Position numbers and translations under genes: made by a program. A DNA stretch of 64,000 bases, taken from assembly GCA_942159475.1 (NCBI GenBank), contig OW804102.1, positions 27,162,873 to 27,226,872 of the forward strand, written 5' to 3'. The DNA is from Sthenelais limicola (taxonomy: Eukaryota; Annelida; Polychaeta; Phyllodocida; Sigalionidae). Of this stretch, positions 20,820-32,067 are shown piece by piece. The notes under the pieces are model-generated. The model ran no database searches. It was not told the DNA's origin and worked only from the letters and a program-made list of their open reading frames with translations. How positions within the stretch are numbered: position 1 is the stretch's first letter; each line of letters opens with the position of its first letter.

Positions 20820-21307
20820 ATTAGTAGAGAGATTGTTTGGACTGTACCATTGTAGAAATCTATGCTAAACTAAATAACATGAAAAAAGAGCTTCGAATCA
20901 CCTAATGTTGTCATAAATTGCTACCTATATGTGATATTCCATTTATCTGCCTCGTCCCATGCAATTTACGTTCCACACCTGTGATACATTTTTTAAAATG
21001 TTTATTCTTTATCTGCCTCCTCCTTCCATGCGATTATTTATTATTTCTACCTAGATGTGATTAATTCATGTACTGTTCGGTATATTTAATGTGAAAATAT
21101 CATTTTGTTATATTGCTATAAATATGTTCCAGGAAGATTACTTCCGTGATAAATATCAAACAGAAATCTGTGATATGGATATGGATATGTGATATCTTGT
21201 TCTTATATATGATCTGAGGAACAGTGATATTACCATTAAGGTTGTCTGGGTGTGATATACCTCGATTAATACCTGGTTTGCTGATAAAAATCTAAATCTT
21301 AAATCTT

Positions 21308-21755
21308 AAAAATTCTAAATTTTACCCTTCGGAAAGTATCTAAAAATTATAAATTGTTAATGAACTAATGTGTAAGGTTATAGAGCAGAGATCTTTAAAA
21401 TTGCTTATATTTCATGATTTTTCATGATTTTGTGACGAAGACGACATTTCTACCCATAGCAATGCTTGTATATGGGAGTTCCCTGAAATTAATATATTGT
21501 ATCTATAGTATTTGAAACTAATATATTAATTAAAAATTCTAAATTTTACCCTTCGGAAAGTATCTAAAAATTATAAATTGTTAATGAACTAATGTGTAAG
21601 GTTATAGAGCAGAGGTCTTTAAAATTGCTTATTTTTCATGATTTTTCATGATTTTGTGACGAAGACGACATTTCCTCCCCATAGCAATGCTTGTATATGA
21701 GAGTTCCCTGAAATTAATATATTGTATTTATAGTATTTAAAACTAATATATTGTA
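21308..21755. repeat. 227-bp tandem duplication in the right subterminal region
   Basis: Two direct copies beginning AAAATTCTAAATTTTACCCT, about 227 bp apart. Each contains TGTGACGAAGACGACATTTC, so the duplication multiplied the subterminal motif. Confidence 0.85.
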
Positions 21756-22083
21756 AAGGTTTAGACATAAGTCTTTACTGGAAAAAAACATTAGTGTCTG
21801 GTAAAATGTTATAATCTTTTGAATTGGATTTTTTCCCCCACTATTTATATTTATATAAGACGTTACTTTGTTAGGCAATGCCCAGAAGTAAAGCTGAACA
21901 TATAATCTTATTTCCAGCACGATTTGTGATCAAATCATAAACATTTACTGTCATAATTCATTTTATATTAATTTCGAAGGCTATTCCTATACATATTATA
22001 TGCTATGGTGACAAATAAAATGAAAATATTAACCTAACTTGCATTTTATGTTTTCATTCACACAGCGTGACGAAGACGACATG
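21431..22083 (-). promoter_or_regulatory. Right subterminal motif cluster
   Basis: Inverted copies of the left-end motif at 21431-21445, 21655-21669 and 22066-22080 (the first two with T for C at the first base). The last extends to the 25-bp match described for the whole element. Confidence 0.65.
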
Positions 22084-22263
22084 CTATTTTGGGCATTTTT
22101 TTCATATTTGGAAGCTATTTTTCGACCCCCCTGTAAAAAAATAACTAATAATCAGAATTGTTCCATACTTGGTAGTTCAATGCGCATATATATAAGGTTG
22201 ATAAAAAACACCAACTCAACTGATTAATGTAAAATTTATTTTTGGGTACCCAGGGGGGGTCTA

Positions 22264-22299
22264 GGGGGCCAAATGTTGTCAAATTGGTGGAAATGGCCA
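22264..22299 (-). repeat. Right terminal inverted repeat of the large transposon
   Basis: Reads GGGGGCCAAATGTTGTCAAA then TTGGTGGAAATGGCCA, complementary to 11625-11660 with one mismatch. Confidence 0.85.
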
Positions 22300-22495
22300 C
22301 ATACTATACGGCAGGTGCTCCTATCAGAAGCTCTATTGTTATCTCCGCAATACACGGCTCAGGCCGTCAGAAAGTATACACTTGGCAACTCAAAATATTT
22401 AGTAAATTCTACTAATTTCTACTGAAAAATGACAAATACTAGGTATATTTGGGTATATTTGCTGTTGCATAGATTTAAAGAATATTTTCTGTAAT

Positions 22496-22602
22496 GGGCC
22501 TAGTCCACTAAGCCGATCCTCATGCGATTCTCACAGAATTTAGTGCAAAAGATTCCTCTGCGGCGCAAAATCGCATGAGAATAGGCTTGGTGGACTAGGC
22601 CC
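22496..22602. mobile_element. Small fold-back element, second copy
   Basis: Arms GGGCCTAGTCCACTAAGCCG and CGGTGGACTAGGCCC-like right arm (GGCTTGGTGGACTAGGCCC), with CATGCGATT and AATCGCATG inside. Same family as 6626-6750. Confidence 0.7.
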
Positions 22603-22735
22603 TTTATGTTCCACTGTATTTTGAACTTGAATTTTGAGATTTAAATTATAGATATTTGGGACGATTTTTGACTCATAATCTTGTCATGAAGTTCACCAGC
22701 GCTGGCGCTCTGCAGCATAAAGATCCATTGGTTAT

Positions 22736-23059
22736 AGGGGATTTGCATAACCGCCATTTTGAATCGTGATTTGCATGGTATTATGGGACTCATGGGACAG
22801 GACAAAATCTATAGAAAACATGTTTAACATCCATGGACTATTCATAAATGCTCTAATGTCAATATCGATATGTCATACATGTTTCTATGACACAAATCAC
22901 AATCTTTCCTATCATGCATTTGGTTTTCAAAGATCATTTATAAAAGAAAACATTCCTGCCTTTTTCGATAAAAATGTTGCCAAATATTTGTATGTCAGAT
23001 TTCACCAGAATCTATCCCAGGTTGCATTGTAACAGACATGCGCAGTATGCAAATCCCCT
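22736..23059 (+). mobile_element. MITE family B copy
   Basis: Starts AGGGGATTTGCATAACCGCC and ends GTATGCAAATCCCCT. The interior blocks are conserved (ATTATGGGACTCATGG, TATCATGCATTTGG). Confidence 0.8.
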
Positions 23060-23170
23060 ATTAGACGGACTTGATAATTATAAAAAAAGGGTGTGGAAAA
23101 ACCCCCTATCGGACATAGCCCGTTCCCTTTCCCTCCGTTTGTGAGAAATGCCTTCTAACATGTGTTATAT

Positions 23171-23399
23171 GGGTCAGATCGTCAGAAAATGCACAATCGG
23201 CAGCTCTATACATTTAATAAATTCTGTTGAATTAGACTGAATTTTCTAAAATACTAGACAGACATATCTAAGTATATTTCTTTCATTGCGTTGAATCAAA
23301 TAATATCTTTGGTTCTGCTTAACTGAATTTTGGACCTTAATTTGGGATTGAATTAAAATTTTGGTTTTTTTAGAGGATTGCTAAAGGCGAATCTGACCC
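23171..23399 (-). mobile_element. MITE family A copy
   Basis: Begins GGGTCAGATCGTCAGAAAAT and ends GCGAATCTGACCC. The right end has lost the TGTACATTTTC segment. Confidence 0.75.
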
Positions 23400-24094
23400 A
23401 AATACGTTTTACTGCATGGCCCATTGAAGATGCAATCACTTACTAATATTTGATCTGGCACAGAATCAATCCGGTTACGAGCATCTTGATATAGAAGATA
23501 AACTTTTTACTTGGTAATTCATATCATCCTTTCTTTGGTAAACAATAGTTATTTTGGGAAGAATGGATTTGTCTCCTAAAGTACACTGAGATCACGACAA
23601 CAATTCTGTCTTCCCCACCAACTGCTCTGGGCTACATTGAAGTAAGTGAGTTAGGTGGAACAGACTCTCAAACGACAGGCCTGTGGGGAAAGTGGCCTAT
23701 GCACGATTGCTGTGACACGAGAGAGCAAGGCAGCATCATCTGTCTAGCAACATACATGTATGCACTAAATGGTAGTATACTACCATAGGAGATATAGGGA
23801 TTACATCACAGTGAGCAAGTTAGATCAGCATTAATCAGTGCGTAATCTCTAATGATGACATATTTCTTGGCAACATTCAGTTTACAATAGTTATGCATCA
23901 AAATTGATCTTCACATGGACTTGACCGATGCCTGAAATTTTGATTGCTTAATATATTTGTCTTTGCGATAAGTATAGAACGCTAAGTAAACAAATGGTTT
24001 AGAAATATCCATATTCATATTGTGGCTTAACATTGCCAAATCTTTAAAGGTCTGAAACGGGAGGAAGATAGAATGGACACTTCCTATCCCGAGT
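23400..24094. other. Unassigned intergenic sequence
   Basis: No gene or repeat recognised; only short open frames without support. Confidence 0.5.
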
Positions 24095-24560
24095 GTGTGC
24101 ACTATTTCCCTGTATGCATGATTATGTGAGTGAGTGGGTGCACTATTTCCCTGTATGCATGAATATGTGATTAAATGGGTGCACTATTTCCCTGTATGCA
24201 TGAATATGTGAGTGAGTGGGTGCACTATTTCCCTGTATGCATGATTATGTGATTAAATGGGTGCACCATTTCCCTGTATGCATGAATATGTGAGTGAGTG
24301 GGTGCACTATTTCCCTGTTTGCATGAATATGTGAGTGAGTGGGTGCACTATTTCCCTGTATGCATGAATATGTGAGTGAGTGGGTGCACTATTTCCCTGT
24401 ATTCATGAATATGTGAGTGATTGAGTTCACTATTTCCCTATATGCATGAATATGTGAGTGAGTGGGCGCACTATTTCCCTGTATGCATGATTATGTGAGT
24501 GAGTGGGTGCACTATTTCCCTGTATGCATGTACATGTGAGTGAGTGGGTGCACTATTTCT
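24095..24560. repeat. 41-bp minisatellite, about 11 units
   Basis: Units GTGAGTGAGTGGGTGCACTA followed by TTTCCCTGTATGCATGAATAT, with a variant GATTAAAT replacing GAGTGAGT in two units. Confidence 0.95.
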
Positions 24561-25739
24561 ATGCTCCTCCCATGTTCGTCTAATTGTGTATCCTGCCAGG
24601 GCCAGAGCTTCCATGTGTCAATATGAGCACTCCAATAATGCCAGGTTAGGTTAGTGTTAAGTATTTCCCCCAGTACACAATAGTGCCAAGTAGGTCCTGA
24701 CGCTGAGGCTGGCGTTCCTCAGACTTTATATATATACGTTGATTGTTATTGTGTCAACATTTAGAGAAAGAGACAATAGCCTCTACAAGTAGGGCTTCCA
24801 GCCTGTCCAAAACGATAAAGATTAAAGTATTAACATGCATGTGACACAAATAACATTATTATAGTCGTTTTGATTCTTGTTGTTGGTGCAGTGTGTGACT
24901 AAAAGTACATGATACACTCTACACTCGTCCCGTAGGCAGCGGCGTGCCATAGCGTTAACCGTAGAGGGCTTTGATGTTTACTGCCTACAGGTCGCGTATA
25001 GAGTGTCGTTATATTTAACTACATATTCTGCAGTAGAATACAATGATTCTTGTGTGATTTTGTAGACAAATAGGGATTTTTCGGACTCTGTGTATGGATG
25101 CACAGCGTCATGAAATGCAATGATCATAGAAAATCCATGACCTCACATCATCTTTCTTAAATCATTCATTACCTTATACACAAAAAGGGAAAAGGTTTTC
25201 CTGTATAATATTATGTGTTGCGTTGGATGGCTAATGCCGACGACTGATTGACTTATTTGACTAGAAGCTAGAATTTAATTACGTAATTAATTTGACTAGT
25301 GATGGTATGATTTCATAAAGTAATTTGTATTATTATTTAACTATGACCATAAGGCTAAACATGTTGTACTTGATACATGAGCTTATGCATAAAAGAGACA
25401 AACAAACAATTAGCTTATTGGCAGCACTTTATAGCGTTTTTATTGCCCACTAACATCAGTTCATTTCATGTTTGCAATGAAAACGCAAATGGAGGAGTGT
25501 CAGATGTGTTGCCACATTCTCTGGAAACTGTTGTTTCTGTATGGATATTTGTTGCAACAAATTAGTGGGCAACAACAAAATTTGTTAGCGCCGTTTCTAT
25601 CTCTAGTGGAGTCGCCCTATTACAGGTATCATAATTTTATCATGAATGAGGGAAATGTTGGGCAACATGGCATTTTGCAGTAGTAGACTATTCAGTGAAC
25701 TTGGAAAGGAGAGGAAGATCATTTCCTCAGGTACATTAT
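24561..25739. other. Unassigned intergenic sequence
   Basis: About 1.2 kb, AT-rich. Open frames of about 60-70 codons near 25.4-25.7 kb have no recognisable domain, splice or start context. I see no gene. Confidence 0.5.
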
Positions 25740-26070
25740 TCCAATTATAGTAAACATTAAGGACATCTAAGTAATGTTTTCTATATTCTATATTTGATAT
25801 TTTAATGTTTTAAAAAAGTTGGAACTATTTCTGGGTGGACAATTACCAGTAAAGCAACTACATCATTATATATATTCCATATGGTCACCTTCTAAACGCA
25901 TAGATATTTAAAACACTGTCTCGAGATTTGGTACATGTATTGATATAGCTGAAAGCGCTAAACCCTCCAAAAATCAGAACATTCCAACAAATACATCTTG
26001 TATGTAAATCACTTTGGAAAATATCATTTTTGCAACTTGTGACTTATTTTCCCGAAACACATCACATATA
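25740..26070 (+). mobile_element. MITE family C copy, left-truncated
   Basis: Family interior (TTTGATATTTTAATGTTTTA, ATTCCAACAAATACATCTTG) and right end TTTTGCAACTTGTGACTTAT with CACATCACATAT. The left terminal repeat is absent. Confidence 0.65.
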
Positions 26071-26095
26071 ACGCCATGCCGTACCCCCTGTATAT

Positions 26096-26330
26096 GGGCC
26101 AGATTTTCAAGAAATGTACAATTGGCAGATCAACACATTTAGTAAATTAAGCTAAATTAGACCGAAACATCGTCTACACTAGGCATATCTGAGTATATTT
26201 TGTACTGCCTTGATTCAAACAATTTGTTAGGTTATGTTGAACTGTATTTTGAAACTGATTTTTGTCTTAAATATGGATTATTTGAGAGGATTGGTGAAGA
26301 CGAATTGTACATTTTCTGACGATTTCACCC
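26096..26330 (-). mobile_element. MITE family A copy
   Basis: Begins GGGCCAGATTTTCAAGAAAT and ends TGTACATTTTCTGACGATTT then CACCC. Flanks ATAT and ACAT. Confidence 0.8.
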
Positions 26331-26869
26331 ACATACCTATACGTTGTGTAGATATAACCCCATGCTTTATGGCAGGGTGCAAGAAAGGGGTTGATTGATA
26401 AGACACATGCCATATCAGCTTGATTGCCGTAAACATTTAGATAATTCATATTGCTTCCTTATCAAAACATAATATTTACATTCAATACTGTTCTTTGCCA
26501 GGCGGGTATAATTATAGCGGTGGATGGAAATCGATGCCCCGGTAATCAAAGTATGTGTGGCCCCCTCGCCCCATTCTCTCTAGTTAAGGTAAATAAAGAA
26601 CAGTTGTTTATCAATAAGTTGTATTATCGGCCCAATACAAATAGTGCAATACTAAAACAATTGTTTGATCTTCAGACAAACTAAGCTAATTAGGTATAGA
26701 TTCAGGTTACCGCTCATGGCTAGGGACGCGGTTACCCTATACAGCTAACTAGAGCTGGGTTCGCCTGTCATGTCTACTTACCATAATCACAGGCCAACAG
26801 AAATCAATGTTAACTATTTCTTTAAATGGGAATGGAAGTATGGGAGTAAACATACACATCTCCCGCACC
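26331..26869. other. Unassigned intergenic sequence
   Basis: No supported gene or element. Confidence 0.5.
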
Positions 26870-27510
26870 TGTCTCTAGATCTCCTTCTGTCTCTCACTCT
26901 CTCTTTCTCTCACTGTCTGCCTTTCTCTGTCTTTCTCTCCCGTCCTCTCTCTCTCTCTCTCCGACTTCACCACCTCTCTCCCTCCCTCTCGCTCCCACTC
27001 TTTCCCGCTTCCCCATCTCTACCTCCTTCTCTGCCCCTCCCTCTCTCTTCCTCCCTCTCCTTCTTCTCCACGTCTCTCCCTCTCTCTCTCTCCCACTCTC
27101 TCTCTCCCTCCCCCCACCTCTTTCCCTCTTCCTCCCTCTCTCCCTCCCTCTCTCTCCCACTCTCTCTGTCCCTCCCCCCACCTCTTTCCCTCTTCCTCCC
27201 TCTCTCCCTCCCTCTCTCTCCCTCCCTCTCTCTCCCTCCCTCTCTCTCCCTCCCTCTCTGTCTTTCCCTTACCCCTCTCTCTCTCCCTCTCTCTCTGTCT
27301 TTCCCTTATCCCCTTCTCTCTCCCTCTCTCTCCCTCTTCCCCACCTCTCTCCCCCTCTCTGTCTCTCCCTTACTCCCCCCTCTCTCTCCCTCCCTCTCTG
27401 TCTCCCTCTTCCTCACCTCTCTCTGTCCATCTCTCCCTCCCTCTCTGTCTCTCCCTTACTCCCTATTTCTCTCCCGTTCTCTCCCTCCCTCCCTCCTCCC
27501 TCTCTCATGT
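26870..27510. repeat. Pyrimidine-rich CTCTCTCCCTC tract (about 640 bp)
   Basis: Almost pure C/T strand with loosely periodic units CCTCTCTCTCCCTCC and CTGTCTTTCCCTTA. The 258-codon Leu/Ser/Pro frame over it and the reverse Arg/Glu frame are compositional. Confidence 0.95.
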
Positions 27511-27869
27511 CCACATGTGCACATAAACCACTTATACACATGGTGATACCAATGACTGGGTAGCAGTGATGGGTTAGTGAGTAGTATAGAAAAATGTTTT
27601 TTTGTACCAACAGTTTATTCCAATTTCTGACAGTAGAAATTCTGTTTTTGACACCTAGCAACAGAACTAAACAACAGATATCTTTAGCACACTCTATTGC
27701 ATCTCATTGGGCTCCACCCACAGATGAACGTTATGTGGGTGTATGAGCTCATCACCAACACCAAAGTTTGAAAATAAAATATAGTTTAGCTAGTCTTCTG
27801 TCTGGATTACTGACATTACTGACATGGTTTCTCTATTGCTCCTTCACTATCATCTTTTTGATGCAGGTA

Positions 27870-28770
27870 CGTTTTACAGTGTAGAGGAAGGAATATGAGT
27901 CACTCCCTGTCTGTGTGTATCTTACAGTGTAGAGGTAGGATTATGACCCACTCCCAGTCTGTATATATATTACAGTGTAGAGGAAGGATTATGACCCACT
28001 CCCAGTCTGTATATATCTTACAGTGTAGAGGAAGGATTATGACCCACTCCCAGTCTGTATATATATCTTACAGTGTAGAGGAAGGATAATGACCCACTCC
28101 CAGTCTATATATCTTGCAGTGTAGAGGAAGGATTATGACCCACTCCCAGTCTGTATATATCTTACAGTGTAGAGGAAGGATTATGACCCACTCCCAGTCT
28201 GTATATATATCTTACAGTGTAGAGGAAGGATAATGACCCACTCCCAGTCTGTATATATCTTACAGTGTAGAGGAAGGATTATGACCCACTGCCCAGTCTG
28301 TATATATCTTACAGTGTAGAGGAAGGATTATGACCCACTCCCAGTCTGTATATATATCTTACAGTGTAGAGGAAGGATAATGACCCACTCCCAGTCTGTA
28401 TATATCTTACAGTGTAGAGGAAGGATTATGACCCACTCCCAGTCTGTATATATCTTACAGTGTAGAGGAAGGATTATGACCCACTCCCAGTCTATATATA
28501 TCTTACAGTGTAGAGGAAGGATTATGACCCACTCCCAGTCTGTATATCTTACAGTGTAGAGGAAGGATTATGACCCACTCCCAGTCTGTATATCTTACAG
28601 TGTAGAGGAAGGATTATGACCCACTGCCCAGTCTGTATATATCTTACAGTGTAGAGGAAGGATTATGACCCACTCCCAGTCTGTATACCTTACAGTGTAG
28701 AGGAAGGATTATGACCCACTCCCAGTCTGTATATCTTACAGTGTAGAGGAAGGATTATGACCCAGTGCCC
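27870..28770. repeat. 46-50-bp minisatellite, about 19 units
   Basis: Units CAGTGTAGAGGAAGGATTAT then GACCCACTCCCAGTCTGTAT plus a variable (AT)n and CTTA. Length variation is confined to the TATATATC stretch; a CCCACTGCCCAG variant recurs at irregular intervals. Confidence 0.95.
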
Positions 28771-29658
28771 GGTGGCTGGCTCAGTCTCTATAAATCCCAC
28801 TCCTGCTTGTGACCAGGGCCAAGGTAGGGCTGGCCGGGGGCGGAGTGGCCGGATGGGGAGAGGTGGAGAAAGTGTCCATTATTTACCAAGTGGGGCGTCT
28901 CCTTGCAATTACTGCTATAGACTGCTCACCTACACATACGCCATCAACTCCTGTACTATATAGCCTGCCAGGGGCAAGGTATAGATACTGGTCAGTTGCA
29001 CTGGTCAGTTGGTAATGGGGGGGGGGGGGGAGGAGGAAGAGGAGGAGTTGCAGCCAGTAGGACTCAGGTGGCAAAGACCCAGAGTGGTATATATATCACT
29101 GGTATTTTTTTTTGACAAATTGTCCAGTTTGTCCAGTCCAGTTTTCATTAAATGCTATTCTCATGGAACCCAGTGAAAACAATCTTAGTTGGTTGAAAAG
29201 TAATAGTTTAATTTGTACATCGAGATATTATATTAATTTGTATCCACAATTAGCAGGCAGATTCGCTAAAAAAGTAAGCAGATAATCATTGTTGTGTTGT
29301 ATATCTACACCTACAAATGACAAGTCAGTACTCTACGAAGAATAAAAGCCATATATTAATGGCATTAGTAACGAATTTCTTAATCTAATCTAACAAATCA
29401 TAAGTTGAAGGAACTTATAATGTTGTTGCTGAAACATTTATTTTACAAAAGGAACAAAACTCCCCAATAGTTGGAGGATTTCAAGCCCAACTGGATTTTT
29501 AAAATGGTGTAACAGAGAATAAGGAAAGCAATCCGAGCTGCTGAGTCAACGCCTAAGAAGTGGTGCTTATATAAGATGGCTTTAGTTGTGTACTCTGTTG
29601 TTTTATTGTTGTAATTGTTACCAACGTTTCGACACATGTTGTGTCCTTGTATCTCAAT
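28771..29658. other. Unassigned sequence with a poly-G tract
   Basis: Mostly unique DNA with GGGGGGGGGGGG near 29020 and a T-run near 29105. No gene recognised. Confidence 0.5.
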
Positions 29659-30001
29659 AGGGGAATTGCATGTGCTACTGTGAATGTCTATTACAGTGCA
29701 TCCTGGGATAGATTCTGACGAGATAATGGCATACAAATATTCAGCAACACTTTTATCGAAAGTTGCAACAATATTTTCCCCAATAGCAAAGGTTTTATAA
29801 CTGATCTATGAAAACCAAATTTGATGGTAAAGATGCAGGCTTATGTTATGAAAACACGTATGGCACAAGGCTATTGACACTAGAGCATTAATAAATATCC
29901 CATGCAGACCATGGCATGTTCTCTATAGATTTTAGACTGTACCATTAGTCCCATAATTCCATGCGAATCAAGATTCGAAATGGCGGCTATGCAAATGCCC
30001 T
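29659..30001 (-). mobile_element. MITE family B copy, reverse orientation
   Basis: Starts AGGGGAATTGCATGTGCTAC and ends ATGGCGGCTATGCAAATGCC then CT. The interior is the complement of the plus-strand copies. Confidence 0.8.
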
Positions 30002-30317
30002 ATTTCTATAATATGTAGTCAAATAGATGGTAGTCAGTTAGCGTATTGGGGCTTAAGGTAAGACCTGTGAATCCGCTCTTCCCCACCTGCAGAATGTGAC
30101 CCTCCCCCCCCCACCCCCAGCCTTCCTACCTCTACACGGCCTACACTGAATGTAAACCTTCCTAATGACGGGCGCTGTGTCACGGTGCTTAGATGGCAGA
30201 GCTGTGCCATAAACCAGTGGCGTGAGGCTTTACCTACCTGCACTGGGCAGGCCGCCGCACCTGCAGGCCGTTAGCTCACACTCTCACCAACACTTCAACG
30301 TTAATCACAATATTCCA

Positions 30318-30722
30318 ATATGTGATATATCATAGAAAAATAAGCCAGAAGTCGCAGACATGTTCAAAGCAATTAATTCACAAAAAAACGTTGCTGAGAA
30401 TCTATTGGGGTGCTATGCGCTGTCAGTAGCATAAATGAACCTACCAAATACAAAGACTGTGTATTGAAGATATTCATGCATAGCTGAGGTTATCTTGAGG
30501 AGCATTTTTAACTAAATTTACCAACTTTACTATAGTGAGTGACCATCAAGAAATATCACTGACTTTTTGTTCTAGCATTAACTAATAAAGATGTACTTTA
30601 TTAGATGTCCTAATGTTTACTATCATTGGAATCCATTTGATCTCATCTTTTTAAATAATGATGATATCTCAAAATCGAATTTTTGCGACTTGTGACTCAT
30701 ATTCCTGTAACTCATCACATAT
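30318..30722 (-). mobile_element. MITE family C copy
   Basis: Degenerate left end (ATAGAAAAATAAGCCAGAAG) and well-kept right end TTTTTGCGACTTGTGACTCA with CTGTAACTCATCACAT. Interior blocks CATGCATAGCTGAGGTTATC and ATGATGATATCTCAAAATCG. Confidence 0.75.
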
Positions 30723-31427
30723 GAGTCTCTGAAGACTTAGTATAATGTTAATGGAGAATTAAGGGTCTGAAGTCTGGGTTGTCACGTCTTAGTGAATAAG
30801 CTAGGCCAAGGATGAAGGTTTAGTCCTTTTTATTCACCTAAAGATTGAAAGCTTATCGTCCAACTTTAACCAAATATGAAAGGGAAGGCAAATGCCTGGC
30901 CCTGTTTATAATACCTGGATAAATAAAGAATTAAAGAAAAATAAAAATTGTTTGTTGGTAATTGACCATGATTACCCCAATACACAGACTGTCACCTCTG
31001 TCTGGGACAGGTCTTCTTGCTGCCTTCTATTTCTACTAAAAACCTAAAATAAGCATTATATATATGTTTGTTATAAGACATTAAACACAGAGAATAAAAC
31101 ACAATTCAGTAGTTTCCACATGGTGGGGGCAAGATAACCTTGTAGTAGGGTCATTATGTGTCGGGGTAAGACTTTAAATGCTTACAAAAGTATGAAGTGG
31201 TGTAAGTATGAAGTAACGAAGGTGTTACTCTCTGTAAGGAAGGTGTTTCTCTCTTGTAGGTAATCAATCCTTCTCTCGTTGTGTTGTGGGTCCCAAGTGA
31301 ATTCAAATAAAAACAACTCAAAGCTCAATTTCTCCCGTGCACTTGGGTTTTTGCGGGGTAAGATTCTTAGACTTCTACTGTAATTTAGCCAATCATGATC
31401 ATTATTAATTGTGATTTAGCACCGCAG
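30723..31427. other. Unassigned sequence, possible retrotransposon 3' tail
   Basis: GCCTGGCCCTGTTTATAATA followed by CCTGGATAAATAAAGAATTAAAG (about 30890-30940) resembles the adenine-rich 3' end of a non-LTR element, but no coding part adjoins it. The rest is unassigned. Confidence 0.3.
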
Positions 31428-31643
31428 TGTACAATTGGCAAGTCAACACATCTATTGAATTCCGCTAAATTAGACTGGAAAATAGACAATATTAGGGATA
31501 TCTGAATATATTTGGTATTGCCTTGATTCAAACAGTCTGTTTATTTATGTTGAACTGAATTTCAAACCTCACTTTTGTCTTACATTTGAATTATTTGAGT
31601 GGATTGGTGAAGGCAAATTGTACATTTTCAGGCGATTTCACCC
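31428..31643 (-). mobile_element. MITE family A copy, left tip lost
   Basis: Starts at TGTACAATTGGCAAGTCAAC without the GGGTCAG tip. The right end is TGTACATTTTCAGGCGATTT then CACCC. Confidence 0.7.
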
Positions 31644-31909
31644 ACTTCTCCTATAACAAAAGACATGTCTATATATATAGCACCCTATGTCTGGGCATAA
31701 CTCGTGGTACCATACAGTACACAGGTAACAACAGCCTGTGCTACGGTCAGTGCCCACTACTGCCAGCTGTGCTATACCACCAGGCGGTGCAGCAGGCAAC
31801 GTATAGGATTACTTTACAAGACAATCAGTCCTCAAACTGCTTTCTGTAACCGGATATCGCACAAGATTACATATTGATTTCACTCTCACTGAGAAAAATT
31901 CATACGAGT

Positions 31910-32060
31910 GTTAAAGTGGTGGAGAGGGTGGTGGGAGGGTTGGATTGAGGGGTGGTAGTGGTGGATGTGGCTTTGAGCACTGGGGTGGGGTGGGGGTGGG
32001 GGGATGGTATTGGTGATTCAGAGCGGCAGGGGGATGATGGAGGGGTGGGGAAATGGAGGA
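31910..32060. repeat. GGTGG-rich low-complexity tract
   Basis: G/T-rich stretch with GGTGGTGGGAGGG, GGTGGTAGTGGTGGATG and GGGGTGGGGTGGGGGTGGGG. Confidence 0.7.
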
Positions 32061-32067
32061 GTGTTAA

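Larger units (their letters stand above)
11624..22300 (+). mobile_element. Large autonomous DNA transposon, Sola-like (about 10.7 kb)
   Basis: The element is bounded by 36-bp terminal inverted repeats at 11625-11660 and 22264-22299, matching at 35 of 36 positions. If one further base on each side belongs to the element, the flanks are ATAC (11620-11623) and ATAC (22301-22304), a candidate 4-bp target duplication. A 15-bp motif, GTCGTCTTCGTCACG, occurs three times near the left end and inverted three times near the right end. The outermost pair extends to a perfect 25-bp inverted match (12016-12040 and 22059-22083). A single plus-strand spliced gene between them encodes an 879-residue protein with an RNase H-like transposase core. 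Known fact: Sola elements have DDD transposases and 4-bp duplications. Inference: this is a Sola-type or related element. Its introns hold other repeats, which partly explains its size. Confidence 0.8.

Noticed and set aside
22039..22227. 62-codon frame beginning near the right subterminal motif (RDEDDMLFW)
   Set aside because: The acidic residues come from translating the GACGAAGACGACATG DNA motif; the frame is short and has no homology signal.
26770..27546. 258-codon Leu/Ser/Pro frame
   Set aside because: Pyrimidine-rich low-complexity DNA.
27870..28770. CRISPR-like appearance of regular repeats
   Set aside because: Repeats are contiguous with no unique spacers, and the DNA is eukaryotic. 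The same applies to the arrays at 8.1, 24.1, 46.7 and 49.3 kb.
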